This document shows, piece by piece, positions 36,376-50,400 of a stretch of 64,000 nt of DNA. Source of the stretch: Lineus longissimus (Eukaryota > Nemertea > Pilidiophora > Heteronemertea > Lineidae); the NCBI RefSeq assembly GCF_910592395.1, contig NC_088312.1, forward strand, positions 4,898,001-4,962,000. The letters are read 5' to 3'. The notes below the pieces were generated by a model, which ran no database searches, was not told the origin of the DNA, and saw only the letters and a program-made list of their open reading frames with translations. Both the position numbers and the translations under genes were made by a program. Each line of letters starts with the position of its first letter. The first letter of the stretch is position 1.

Positions 36376-37785
36376 GTATATAAAACCGTCATCGGATGCG
36401 CATCCGATATGCCACGCGATCCTTTACCGTCAATTCCCTTACCGTCTTCGGATGCGCATCCGATATGCCACGAGATCCTTCACCGTCAATTCCCTTACCG
36501 TCTTCGGATCCGATACGCCACGAGATCCTTCACCGTCAATTCCCTTACCGTCTTCGTAACTGTGACGGTCACGAGAGTGATTTGTCCTTACGGATAGATC
36601 GAGAGTAAGATTATGAATTAACTCACGTTAAAGTTTGAGTTCCGGGGAGGTAGCGTTGTCAGTACGTTGGTTTAGGGGCGCAATAACCTAGCTTATAGCG
36701 AGCAATTAGTACACTAAGATTTCAGTGATTAACATAATAGTTGCAAGTATTTGGCATTTTAGACTCATATTTCGTGCTATAATAACTACGTTGTAAACAT
36801 AATGCTCAAAATTGATTCATGAAAAAGTTGTTAGGGCAATATCAAGCAAGCAGTAATGGAAAAAAGTGTAATTCCATTAACTGAATATTGTTTTTAGACA
36901 CTATAACATTTTAGGCCTACTTTTCCGTAAACCACGAGAACAATGCATGTGAAAAAAACAACACATATAAGTGAGGCGCCGAGTATACAGTAATTGTAAG
37001 GTTTAAGAAAAGCTCGGTCTCTAAAGTCTGGAGGTCCGGAGTCCGTAGTGTGGCGGTCACGAGAGTGGTTTGTCCCTACGGATAGATCGAGAGGGCGGTT
37101 TGGGGTTCCGCCGACGGTGCTCGCATGCATTGGTCGTATCCCCGAAACCTTTACAACGACAACAAAGCTGGTGGCATCCATGACGGTATAGGAATTGACG
37201 GTGAGGTAACAAAAAATCTCGTGGCATCCAATGACGGTATAGGAATTGACGGTGAAGGATCTCGTGGCATATCGGATGCGCATCCGAAGACGGTAAGGGA
37301 ATTGACGGTGAAGGATCTCGTGGCATATCGGATGCGCATCCGATGACGGTAATTGACGGTAAAGGATCTCATGGCATATCGGATGCGCATCCGATGACGG
37401 TAATTGACGGTAAAGGATCTCGTGGCATATCGGATGCGCATCCGAAGACGGTAAGGGAATTGACGGTGAAGGATCTCGTGGCATATCGGATGCGCATCCG
37501 ATGACGGTAATTGACGGTGAAGGATCTCGTGGCATATCGGATCCGAAGACGGTAAGGGAATTGACGGTGAAGGATCTCGTGGCATATCGGATGCGCATCC
37601 GAAGACGGTAAGGGAATTGACGGTGAAGGATCTCGTGGCATATCGGATGCGCATCCGATGACGGTAATTGACGGTAAAGGATCTCATGGCATATCGGATG
37701 CGCATCCGATGACGGTAATTGACGGTGAAGGATCTCGTGGCATATCGGATGCGCATCCGATGACGGTTTTATATATATATATACT
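36376..37785. mobile_element. Foldback element: long inverted arms made of tandem palindrome repeats
   Basis: The left arm (about 36385-36556) and right arm (about 37171-37770) are inverted copies. Each is a tandem array of 50-56 bp units containing the perfect palindrome CGGATGCGCATCCG plus atatgccacgagatcc and ttcaccgtcaattcc (or their reverse complements). The left arm has two full units and one with the shortened palindrome CGGATCCG. The right arm has about nine full units and one shortened. Both outer ends abut (TA)n runs through aaaaccgtc / gacggtttt. A roughly 600-base unique interior has no open frame of note; a motif (ggtcacgagagtg.tttgtcc) is present as a direct copy at about 36,564 and 37,053. 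This resembles non-autonomous foldback transposons. Confidence 0.75.
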
Positions 37786-40700
37786 AAGTACTATAATATC
37801 ATCATCTCCCGCAGAAATTGTCTCTTCTGAAGGCTTCAACGTTAAAGCAACTCAAACGCCATCTTCAGGGTAATGAAGGAACTGACTCCTTCAGCGCGTT
37901 CTACACTATTACCAAAGCCATTCTGATGACTTCGGGAGGTTTCTGTGGGAGTGGGAGTTGAAGGAAGAATGTAATCGACATGACTCATTATGGGTAACTT
38001 TGGTGAGGCAACACATTTGCTTTTTGAGAGGTGGTACTTTCGTGCCTTAAAGCATTGATTGAAACAATACTCTAGAACACAGACCCTAATCACAAGATAA
38101 ATGTACATGTATATCCTAACAGTAACTCTATACTATCATTAATAGTGTCGGTCAGGCATCCGTTCCATTCATTCCGTTAATTCACTGAGGCTAGCAGCTT
38201 ATAGGAGTTGGTCCAAAATGGAATGATTTACTTACCACACGCAAGTGGTGCTCTGCCCGTCCTATTCATATGGTCCTATTGAACGCATTGAGTCTGATGT
38301 TGAATGAACCGCCCATCGTCCTTTCGTTTCATAATAAGGCAGACAGTTCCTACCCGAGTCCTACAATGAGTAAGGATCATCAAAGGATCCCTTTTCATAA
38401 TTATGTAAATGTATTTCTGGTGTAATTCATTATGAAATCAATTCAATCCACCCCATGAAATTTCGACATCCAGCACTGAGAATATACTAGCGAAGCCCGG
38501 TAGCAAGGTTACGCAAACATATGAATATGTTCACGTTTAGTCAAAGATCCAATGGATTATGTTGAAATGTTGTTGCTGTAAGCAAGAGTATGGCCGAAAC
38601 TGGTCCGTGGGGGTTGGAGTGGCCAACTATACTGCCTACTGACAATGTATGACAATTTAGGCAACTTTAGAATTAGAAGGAAAGGTATCGGCGTTTTCGG
38701 CAATGCAATGCTCCCACAGGCCTTGATCAAAGCACGAGGTACAAATCCGAACACAAAGTGGTTTCAAATCACGTAAAAATTGCTACTTACTGAAAACTGT
38801 TTCTCTCCACAAGTTTGATGACTCCCGAAGTTACCATTTGTAAAGATTGAGATGATTTTGGCAGAGGATTACCGAGATAACATTGGATAAAATAGCATCA
38901 GAAATTACTCTGCAATTTTGCCCTGATGCTCGCCGCAAGACAGGGCCTAAGATGTGGGATGTCGGTCATGTGGCAATCCCACAAGGACTATGACATAATA
39001 TGTCTGAAGTTTTTGGCGGAATAATTCGAAAAGTCCTTTCGGACATTCAGTAGCCTTAAGATCATTTCTTTAAGCTGCCCTTGATGCACTATTAATGGAC
39101 ATTTAATCAAGTTCTGCGTAAAGATAGATACGTCTTTCAGAATTATCAAACCAAACTTAAAGATGCTTAAAAATCGTATTTCGCCCAGTGATGCCGTTCA
39201 AACTTGGTAACACTCCATGGCCACACCCGTCTTCCCTTTCATTCCGCCCAAGCCTGCGTTGATTGCACCCACGATTGGCCAGCATGCAGGTGGTGTGGTC
39301 ACATCTCGACCCTCAATGTATTGGCATTGCTAAGCTTTACATACAATGCGCGTTAATATGGGCGGAGGTAACGGAGGCGTTCAGCTTCAGTTCAGTGACA
39401 GAAGAAATGATTGACCTGGTTCAGAAAATTACTTGGGGGGCATCTCAAAGGCCTTCGGCAATGAAGGAAACCAGCATAGTCATAGTCTGTCTTCAAGCTG
39501 CTCATGTCTGCAGAGGACATCCTGTAGCTTTTCAGAGATGCTCTTTTTCAAAACTGAATGGCAAACTCATCCACAAATGTCCTAGTTCCCAACAAAACCC
39601 TTTTGAATATGGTAAATAATGAAGTTCTTTGTAGTTTGTAAAATATGGCATGTTCATCTCAACTTTACCACTCTCCATTCATTAGTGCTGTTCATACAGG
39701 ACAGTTGGACGAGGACCTGTTGTGAGAGAGAAGTGACACATTTGCAGTGAAAGACAGGGGACTCTTCCCCATTCTACACTAGCTGCTAGCAGTGGAAGAC
39801 AGAGGCCCATACCATCGTTTGTGATAAAAGAACTGGGGTTTATACCTCCTGCTCCATCAGACCACAGGTTGTGAAAGGCATTGAATGGTTCCCTTTTCTA
39901 CTACAGTCACAGGTTGTGAAGGACAGAGGATTATTCGTCATGATACACCAGCCATAGGTTGTGAAAGTAAGACAATATACCTCTTACACTGCTCTCAGTA
40001 AAGTCTCAGGAGGTTGCATTGTTCGTCAAAAACATGAAAAATAGGGAGATGCTCTCTCTCCTCATAAAGCAAGGCAAGAATAAATTACATACAATGTTAC
40101 TCATTTATTTGCAGTACACCATCACAACGACCTACATGCATATTTTACATGATCCAGCAAGTGTCATGAGAATTATTTTGATGTCTGGCCATCCTACAAG
40201 CATCATATTAATGATTCCTGACTTTCGACATGGAGTTGTAGTTTCAGCTAAAATGTTTTAGCAGAAGAACGCTACAAACTGCCTTTCTCAATTGTCTCTT
40301 GTGGCTAATGCACTTCCATTCAAAGGCAGAGCACAGCGCCCTGCCTTTTCAGACTCCTTGCTGTACATATAACACCAAGTTGGATTATTGCATAGCAGAA
40401 AGAGGACGAAGCACATAAGGCACATGAAGGACTAGAACATATAGAACTCGAAGGCTTAAATTGAAGAGAGTACCTCTCAATTGACACTTAACTGATAACT
40501 GAAATTGAGATCAGTTCCCAAATATTATTTGTTTTTAAATGTGCCCATCAACACAACAAAAGCCACTCGGAATAATTTACTAACACTAATTTTCATTACT
40601 AGTCATTGCTATTTGACTATCACGAATTCATTGTCAATAGGAATGTTCCAAGTAATAAATATCAGTCCATAGTTTTATCGATTCGCCCTTGCCAGAGCTC

Positions 40701-41506
40701 AAAATGAGGTCATTCTTTTGAGTAAAAGGCCACATATAGCCTTCAATTTTATTCAAACTCTGGACAATAAACTGGGGAAATCACATGCAGCTGCTGTTTA
40801 AGTGAACCATGTTTCTTTTGCTGTTTACAATTGCAGACAGTGAGAGTATGTTATAGAGGGTTAATGCTTTACAAAATTATCATACAATTCTAGAATGCGA
40901 TATAAGAGATTTACAGTATGATACAGAATGTACACTTACTCACAGAATAAGAAAATCCCACAATTTTTGGGATCAAAAATGTTGCAGAAACCCATCAAAT
41001 CTTAGATATGACACCATTGTCTACACAAGCGACAAGAACACTCAGCCATAGGAAGTATTACCTCTTCCACATCTGTTTGTCAAGAGCATGCATGACACAG
41101 CTCACCATGCTGCATATTGTTCTCAGGGACAATCATCCAACACACAATTGTGTGTCACTAATTGTAGCAGAAAGCATTAACAGACCCAACATCTGAAGCA
41201 CCAGTCTACTTCAAAAATAACACAGATTTTGGCATAACATTTCTAGCACACATCCAAGAGTTTTCCTTCTGTCAAGCTCTCATTAAGAGAAATGTCTTTA
41301 CTTTATGACAAATGAATTGCCTCTATCCCATGTAAATTTTTAGTTGTGACAAATTGAAAAAAGTTCTTTGCTTTGTTTTGACAGGGAGGTTCTGGGCAGG
41401 ATCAGCTGGGTCACCTCAATCAATCGCTCCAAAAAGATATAACTGATATGGAAATATACACTAAAATCCACACATGTAAGTATAGTGTCCAACAGAGTCG
41501 GTTCCA
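37786..41506. other. Intergenic DNA and putative 3' UTR of the OCRL/INPP5B gene
   Basis: No convincing exon. A decayed tandem repeat with units of about 60 bases around the word 'acaggttgtgaa' is visible at about 39,690-40,020. A minus-strand AATAAA (plus-strand tttatt near 40,748) could serve the OCRL/INPP5B gene, about 750 bases past its stop. A 118-codon plus-strand frame at 39263 shows no recognisable protein. Confidence 0.4.
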
Positions 41507-44448
41507 TCACGTTCCAAAAGGTGTCACTACGGCATCCTCATTGACCAAGAAATGGTAGAGAAACGTTGCCTTCTTTTTCTCGAGGATTTGTATATTGGTG
41601 GCTCTTTTGTTTGCAACACTAGGATTGTCTCGTTTGTCAGTAGGTGGCGCTCGCAACATCACAGCACTGAACAGTGACGCTGAAAATACAAGAATCACAT
41701 TATAAGATAATGCTTGTACACAATTTAAGATTGGTTCTAACGTCACCAATTTCATAAACAGTATCAACTTTCAAGGACTCAGGCATATGAAATTGGGTTG
41801 ACATTAAGAGGACATTTGGATGTGTTTGAATTGACATCTGACTATGAATTACAAGCACCATCTGTGGTTTCATTGACCTGGCTAGCGTTTCTTCAATATA
41901 CTCATGACATTTGGGAGTGAAAGTGGACTGCAGCTTACCTAAAAACTTTGGTTCCAGATTGTTGTATTGGTTGAATTCTAACAATTTCCTTAGGAATGCA
42001 CAGATATAGTTGAAGGTGTTTCTATGGCATGTTGGAAGCATGGAAACAAGCTGAAACATGACAGAAGAATATGATAATAACCCTTTAAATGAGATAGATT
42101 TATTTAAAGCCAAGTATGTAATAGTTTTTGGTTGCGGGAACAAAAATTGTTACTTTGTGAAATGCTCAAAGCAGAAGAAATCACATTCAAAAGACATGTC
42201 GATAGAGTCACAAGGCATCAAATATGGGGGGTCTGGTCTGCTATCCCATGTATGGGCTTGCATCGGAGTTACACTGTACATGTTTAGTGAATGTGGCAAG
42301 AACATTTTCCCTTACCTGTTTGGATGCAATAAAGCTATGAGAGTTATCTAAACATCTCTGATACAGAGAATAGACGATAACCGGCTCGGGTAGAGCTTCG
42401 ATGAAGATGAGCAGACTCTCAGATACAGAATGAATGCCACCAGCTTGGTCAATGGTCAAGGTCAACAAAGATGATGCAATAGTGTTTTTTCATGTTGGAA
42501 TCACCTTACCAGGGTACTAGCAATATAATGTAACAGCATGAGTGGAAAATCTACTTGAAGGGATTTAGCTATGAGAGTTATCACCAACTTTTAACAAAGT
42601 GAAAAACAATGTGAAACTTTTAGGTATTTTACAAGGATACGGATGTCCTCAGGCACCCCAGTGTCTAAGCTGTCTCTAATCTGTTGTATCTCAGAGTGTA
42701 GGCCCGGTTGCTGGAAGAGGTCTTCCTGTGACATGCCATAGTTGTAGAGATGGTCGACAAGCCGCCAAATCTCCTTGGGAATGTCCAGGGGTTGATCGTG
42801 ATCTGAACTCGCAGGTTCACTCGTGGGGGTGTAGTGAGACTGGAAAATGATAAAGTGTTATTAAGTCATTTAAGAAATTCACAACTGACTTATATGCAGT
42901 TAGGGGACTGTTAGAGGAGATTCCTTATGGCAACTTGGAGTTACCTGGCTCCAGCCCATACATAGCCTCCCTTTAAAGATGTAGAAAAGAGGTTTTACTC
43001 ACAAGGTCAATGAGTTGGGCTGTAGGCACATCTCTGATCACTCCATACATGTGAACCAAGGCCTCAAGTGACGAACCAAAGCAACTTGGCAAGAAGTTAC
43101 CAGAAACAGAAACCTGGTGATCGTGTCAAGGAGTAAATACTTCGCGATGTGATTGAGATAGCAGCACAGACTAGTGATACCTTAACATCAATAGGCTGTG
43201 ATCAATGCAGAGCGTATTTATGCATGACGTTTTATGCTTGAAATGATTTGACTCTATCAAAGTAAGTAAAGAGAATGCTGTTTTGAACTTTATAGACTGT
43301 TCAAATTCATGAGAAATCAGTAATTCAAAGGTTTCAAGTCTGATGAAAGGATACGAAAAAGTCTTTTCCTCCATCCAAGTGGAGGACTAAAATGTCTTCG
43401 ATTTTATCATCCCCGGCATTCAGCTTCGGAGCAGTGTCCTTGTTCACGTAGACTTCAAACTCTACTTCACAACTTTCGCCTGAAGCAGACAGATGATGAG
43501 AAGGTTAAAACATTTAATAGCTGCTGCAGTCCATTGGCTCGGACTCTCAGTGCACAGTCTGGAGGTCTTTGAGTTGAACCCCAGTCTGCCTTGTGGTTCT
43601 CGGCAGGTTTCTGTGTCGAACTTGGCTCCACCCAGGTGTATAAATATGCTCTGGTTAATAATTAGTATTGTCTGTTCATCAGAGGTCTTGGATGGACAGG
43701 GGGTTGAAGTGTATAGTCTACCGGAGTTGATATCAGACTCTAGGCCGAGTCAAGTAAAAGTGACTAAACTGGCCCTCAAACTTTATAAAATACTGTGCAC
43801 TAACAGTCTCAAAGCGCTTTAGAAATTTATTCCCCAGTTTAAACTGGCCTTACCTGGCATGATGAACCTCTTGGGTGGTCTGATGAGAAGCCATGGTTTA
43901 CAGTAAGAGTCATCATCCAGCTTGTTGATAAACTCAAACTGGACTGGCACCTGCCCTGTGTTTGCTATTGTTATATGCTGGCACTGCGGCTCGATAAACA
44001 TCACATCTTTGAAGTGTAACTTGAAAGGAAGTCAACAGATTTTCGAATATTGAAGAAACAATTGACCAAGATTAAGAAAATGGTGACTATCACGTTTTGG
44101 TACATGGAAATATTATGTACCAATCATACCGTCATCCGTGTCTGTCCATAACCTGTTGGAAAAGTATGTCGGTACCACTGGTTTCACCATGTTGCTGCTG
44201 TTTATGACACTGAGGCTTTGCATACAAAATTACCGACTTCTTCTACAGCATGCAGAGAAACTACCACCAAATTCTATCAACATCAGTCTCTTACATTGCA
44301 TAGCCAAGACATTCAGAAGCAGAATTATTTTGCTTACCTCTACTCGGTCCAATGAGACTTGTGGAAGGAACTCGTTTTCTAACCGATCTAGTTTCTTCAT
44401 CACATCCTCGTACACTCGCTTGTACTTTGCAGTGTCAATCACCTTGGC
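41507..44448 (-). other. ASH and RhoGAP-like exons of OCRL/INPP5B (exons 15-22)
   Basis: The ASH domain (for example [37 protein letters not shown]) is followed by a RhoGAP fold. The position of the catalytic arginine finger is Gln (DLFQQPG), as in vertebrate OCRL, so it is a Rac/Cdc42-binding module without GAP activity. The surface used by F&H-motif adaptors in vertebrates lies in this unit. A LIDL clathrin-box-like motif ends exon 18. Confidence 0.88.
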
Positions 44449-47400
44449 CTACGAGTAAACATATGGAGATTTATTACAACTTGAACAGTGCTACGCACTT
44501 GTGACGTAACAATCATGTGTATAGGACCTGGAGCTCAGACAAGAGCATTGTGCAGAAGAAACATGACATCAATTTTTAGGTGGGTTACTTGTGTGCAAGA
44601 ACATTTCAAGCTTAACTGGTGTTCACAATCAGTGCTAACCATGGGATATAAAACATCTGCTTAGTAGTACGATAACAACAGCCAAATCAACCATACTGCA
44701 ACATACTACAGTAGAACCTCTTTATTAAGGACACCCTCGGGACTGACAAGTGCTGTCCTCAATAGAGAGGTGTCCTGATTAGAGAGATTAAATTGAATGG
44801 AAACAACCAATTTGGGACCAAATCTAGTGTCCTTAATAGAGAGGTTGTCCTTAATAGAGAGGTGTCCGCTAAGGGAGGGTCCACTGTATGTGAATTCGGA
44901 ATTGTTACATGGCCGCATGGGGTGATTAACTTACATAAACATTAAATACAGCACTGACAGGCTTGTGGTCACTTATTCTAAGCACGTGATGACTTCTGTA
45001 GGCAACCTGGTCAATTCCATCTCCTTTCCATAAAACACGATCGCACCACGCTGGAGCTCGACATTTCTCACTGAAACAGAAAATAAAGTGCGATTGTAAA
45101 TGTGGCATAAATTGTGACTTCAGAAATGAAAAGACTGAAAGTAATATTGACTTATAGCACAGCAGGAACTTGGACTTTGATGTTAATCATGACACGAGTT
45201 TATGCACATCAGGGTGAATTCTCTGAAGCTTCTAACAATTTTCATAAATGAATATTTCTATGAAGATTAAACTGTGTAGGAAAGTGCAAATACACATCTG
45301 TAATCAATAAATTACCTGGTGTCCCATTTATCTGTTCCAGGGTCGTATTTATAAGTAGGAATGAATTTAATGTCTCCTTCCTTGTAACCTAAAAACACTT
45401 TTTTGGCGTTTATTTGCCGGAACAGTTGATCGTATTTTAGAATTGTCTCAAAGTCCTGCGATTTACACAAATTTTTCACTGTCTCTGCGTCGAGTTCACT
45501 AAGTCTATAGTTCAGATCACCCAGCCAGAATATCATGCTGAAAAGAGCAGAAATGTTAAAAAAATCATACAGTTTCATACATTTTCCAGGATATGCAGGA
45601 CTCTTTAACTTAAAGTGTGATTCATGGGTCACAGAGAGTGAGAGATAAGAGCCACTCGACCCGATGAGTGCAATATCCTCCTCTCCTCAACATCTCATAC
45701 ATTGACCCACATTCACACAATCATTGATGAAAGTCAATAGTATTTAGTGCACCACTGTGATTACAATGAGGCAAGCGACAGAAAGATGCCTTGGGACTAG
45801 ACAGATAAAATGTTTCCCAGATGAGGAAAACAAACAAAGAGAAAGCAGAGAAGATGAACTCTGAACACTGTTGAATACAGCAATACTGAACTGGTCTAAG
45901 TCTACAAGGCCACTCCTTCCATCTATCAACCAATTACTCTACGTCAACAGGGAAGACAGCAAATATTATCGAAGGCACCAGTGATATAAATCGCCCGTTT
46001 TCAAAGCGACCAACTTTTACTTACTCATGTTCAACAATTGACAGCGGTGGATCAAACTTGGCAAAACGCAATCGACTATTGATGTCCCGGAAATCTTGAT
46101 TTCTTCGTTCGTACTCTTCCACATGGGCGGCAAGATGTGAAGATATAAAACACACGGTGGAGTTGTAGATACTGAATCGTACAGCCACACCTCCTTTGTT
46201 ACCCTGAAAATGATTTCAGTCAATTCAAATTATCATCAACCTACACGTATTTGCCACCGCCTGGATCCCAATCTTGGCTTTGGACAAGTTTCAGTGTAAA
46301 TCATGGAGGAAGACAAGATTGGAAAGCTTCTTATTTTAGACCAACCAAGTTTAAATCCTGCCCTTCTTGCTTCCTCTCATCACGAACAGGAAAAGATTGG
46401 GTTTGTAGAAAAAAGGACTTCACAGGCATTTTTGAAAATAACAGCTGCATGACTTACCATGACTCCCATGATTCCAGTGCCGACATATGCCGCATCTATA
46501 TCATTGATGTGTGCGACTAAGTCATCTTTGATGAACACGACCAACATGATACCAACCAGACGGATCAAGCGCACCTGCAATAGGGCATTCAATTGATTAA
46601 CATTTTGAGGCGGATGGTTGTTTTAAGTGCAGAAAACAGTTTTGTCCGACAATGGTTTCAGTGGAAAGCTTAGATTAAAAGAAAAACAACGCAAGTCTAA
46701 AACTATACACACCTTTCTATATTTAGCCTCAGGATGCAACGCACTGCACACTTGTTTAAACCAGTCATCTTGCCGATTGGAGTCGTTGAAGATGAACGCT
46801 TCTTTGCTGAGATCTAACTCTTGGAATCCGATGGCGTATATATCTGGTGGTTCCTCATCGTATGATAACCAAGGTTTGATTGAGACGGACGCAGGCTGTC
46901 CGTTGACATTCCATGTCCCACAGAAAACCCTAGATGAGGAAATTGAAAATTTCTGTGACGTGAAGTTTTACTGAAAACAATATTTAGGAGCATGTTTGGC
47001 TACAGTAGCATCCATCTCATTTCTTATATATATAAAGAAGAGACATTTATCACAATTTGACCTCTCTCAAATACCCAAATAAGCAGAGGACAATCAAGGC
47101 ATGTTACTTCATACGTACTTGAGTTGTTTTTTATGTGTGAACTCCTCGTCCCTGTTGCTCATGTGGACCTGTATATAGACATCTCTGGCAGATCCGACTG
47201 GTTTTGTTGCCACACCGAAGTGTTGCTTGCTAACTGGAAGGTCATTGAGGTCATCTAAACTTCTGTATAAACGAAGAGAAGGACTCAATGAACAATAGCA
47301 CAATCAAATACTGATGTAACCTACAATATTGGAATGTTACAAGGGGAGCCATTTTTTAACAAACATACTGTAACAAAGGGAAATCAGTGATAAAAGCTAA

Positions 47401-50400
47401 CTTACTTTGACAAAGATGACGTAATTGATGAAGTAAACGATGCAGAATCATTATCGGATATTTTCAGATCCCTTCTCCCCCCGCCGTCAGCATCATCCAG
47501 GGTGACCCCGTCCGTGAAGTTATCCTCGAATCCCAGCATCGGATTGCTGCCGTCAGCAGTGCTGTCAACTAGAATGTGTAATGGGACTTCACTAACACCA
47601 GATAAAATAACATTATTGGCTGCATTATTTTTTTGATTTGATGTAACAATGCAACACCTGGATGTTGTTATATACATGTACATATATGGCCACCTCTAAC
47701 AGCATGGATGGCCTTTTATGTGTGTCATTCAAATAATATATATCATATTCATATCACAACATTACACTACATGTACCTCATGAACAGTGTGGGCCAACAA
47801 GGCAAAACACTTACATCATCAGCTTGGAACCTATACCGGTCTGACATGACCATGATTATGATTCTGCTTCAGCAAGATTTCAAGATGTTTGGCATGAATG
47901 AAATATTTCAAATACATTTTTGATGTTCAAACACTGGCCACTGAATCAAGGGTCAGAAAGGGGTTAAAAAACATTGTAAAAGTGTTTAGGAAGAAAGGGA
48001 AGCAAAAAGGTCTGTGCAGGACACATGCAGGCATCTGCATTTTCGACAAAACTCAATTGCTTATATTGGGTAACACGTCATCCTGATTGGTTAGCGCAAT
48101 ACTTACAGACAACTGGGCATGCATCTGCTTGGCCTGCATCTACGATGTGACCCCAAGGCCAATCTGTGGGGAGGGCAGAACAAGGAAAGGTAACATACTG
48201 TTAGTACAAGCCAGTCATTCTTAGGACAAGTTAGTACTTTCACATCTGATGTGTTCAAAGAGGTTGGATCTTTCCCAAAGATATTGAATTTACAAGGACT
48301 CGATCAAGAAAAAACTTCTCAAAAACTAATCTTATTGGTTGCATTCAGTGTGATTCACAACATGCATAGTTTTCATTGTAAATATTATGCATGCATTCAC
48401 ATGCAGAAAAAAGGTCAAAAATATCAATCTAGAAACACTAAAATCAGTTAGTAACATAACAAATACCATTCTGGTGATCCACAAAAACGCCATGCAATCA
48501 TGCAGTGTGTCGGAAAATGCAGCAAATATCTTACGAGTCAAAAGTGCACATTGTAAGATGGAGGAGGAACATACCTGAGTTTGGGTTGAGATTTTGACTT
48601 GGTTGTTGAGGGCCTGCCTGCTTGAGAGGATCGAACATATCAAGTGTACCACTTGAGTTTCTGGGTGCAGGGCTGTACTTGTCCAGCCAAGTGAATTCTG
48701 AGGGTAGACCAAAGCCAGCTGTCTGAGCTTCGACTGAAATGGAATAAATTCATTTGTAGAACATTCAACGTATAAAAAGCTGAACAAGAGTTTCTCAAAA
48801 TCTATTAAAACTCGGAAGGAAGGAATCTCTTACCATCCATTGCTCTCTTCATCTCTGTCATAAATGAATTGGACCTTGTTCCGTAGGGGACCTCAAATAT
48901 CAGCTGTGCTCTCTTGCCAGTGATTTTCACAGGCACATCAGATCCTGAAAATGTAATTTATTTTGTTACTAATTAGAATATAGATCAAGACAATAATAAT
49001 CATGCAGCTTCCTGTTCATGATACCATTCTATTTTAATAGCGATCTAGATTTTAAATCCAAAATTCCCAATTAGGCCAAGGCCTATACAGTAGGCCCTGA
49101 ACAAGCCTATTCAACAATGTTAAATAAATACCAGTTTCGCACCTTTTTTGTAACGAATCCAGTGTGAATCGATATAAATCATGCCTTAAAAGATCTAAAG
49201 AAATCGCCTTGCAGACCCTTTGTACACGTCTCTGCACGGATTTGATTTTTGATGGATTGAAAATATTTCGAGCCAGATCACCTCCAAGTCCAAGGATGCA
49301 AGTCGAAACGAAATATAAATCGAGAAATTTACCTACAAAAACCTGACTGATCCGGTCCAACAAGTTGGTTAAAACATGGTGGATATAGATGTTAGTTTCC
49401 ACGGAAGACATAATGCTAACAGTGTCTTCTCTTCTACTTTTGAAGAGAGACGAAAATGTTTTGTTGCCTCTACTCCAAGGAGACGAAATAAGGAGACGAA
49501 ATAGCACAGTATTTTCTTCTCAGAAGAGATGAAATGGTACTGTATTCCTTTCTCAAGAGAGACAAAATGACACTGAGACGAAATGGTATTGTATGCTCTT
49601 CTCAAGAGAGAAGAAATGGTATTCTCTTTTCAAGAGAGACGAAAAGGTATTGCATTCTCTTCTCAAGAGACGAAAAAGTACTGTACTGAGGGATGAAATG
49701 AAATATGATTCACTTGAAGTCATTGGGTGTTTATCTATAACACCCATTTATTATCAATTACTAACTAGAACGAGATATTCAAGTGATGAGCTCATGAATC
49801 CTAGAACATGTAGAAACAGCTGGACTTCCTATTCGCCAGCAGATGTTAATTGACAAATGTCTGGTATGATAAATGCATAGGTTTATTTATTATTGCCGGT
49901 AACCAGAACATAGCATTGTTACGATTAGGTCAAACTGTTTTAGGGAAGTTTGGTCGGACAGTTTCATAAAAGGTGTTGTCGCCCATATGGGTACAGCAGC
50001 AGCTCGAAATGGGAATGAGTAAGAACTATTCACAAAGAGGCTGTGAATGCTGGAAGCAAAGTTTTTGCAATTGCTTCCATAACTAGATCATGCATTTTTA
50101 ATCTTCATTTTCTCAGGAAGGTTTTAAATGTAACCCATGAATGCGCTTGAATACTGAACGATCCAACAGTACAAACTTAACTTGTGTCCTGAAGCAAACA
50201 CATTCCAACAGGAAAGAGTTAACACTGGGATGGAACTCATCATACCAATACAATACATGTAAAAAATACTGGCATCCTGAATAGAGGTGTAACCCTAGAG
50301 GTCAGCTTATAGAGGTTCTACACAGACCTTACATGAATCATTGTTGCCAATGTGTTCATTGTCCACATCTCTTTACCATCTGACAATGATAGATGAATAT

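Noticed and set aside
36894-37756. Minus-strand frames of 200-234 codons across the foldback element
   Set aside because: They are by-products of the palindrome array; the peptides repeat with the DNA unit and differ in frame between arms.
39263-39619. A 118-codon plus-strand frame in the large spacer
   Set aside because: No recognisable motif, no splice context and ordinary composition for random AT-rich DNA.
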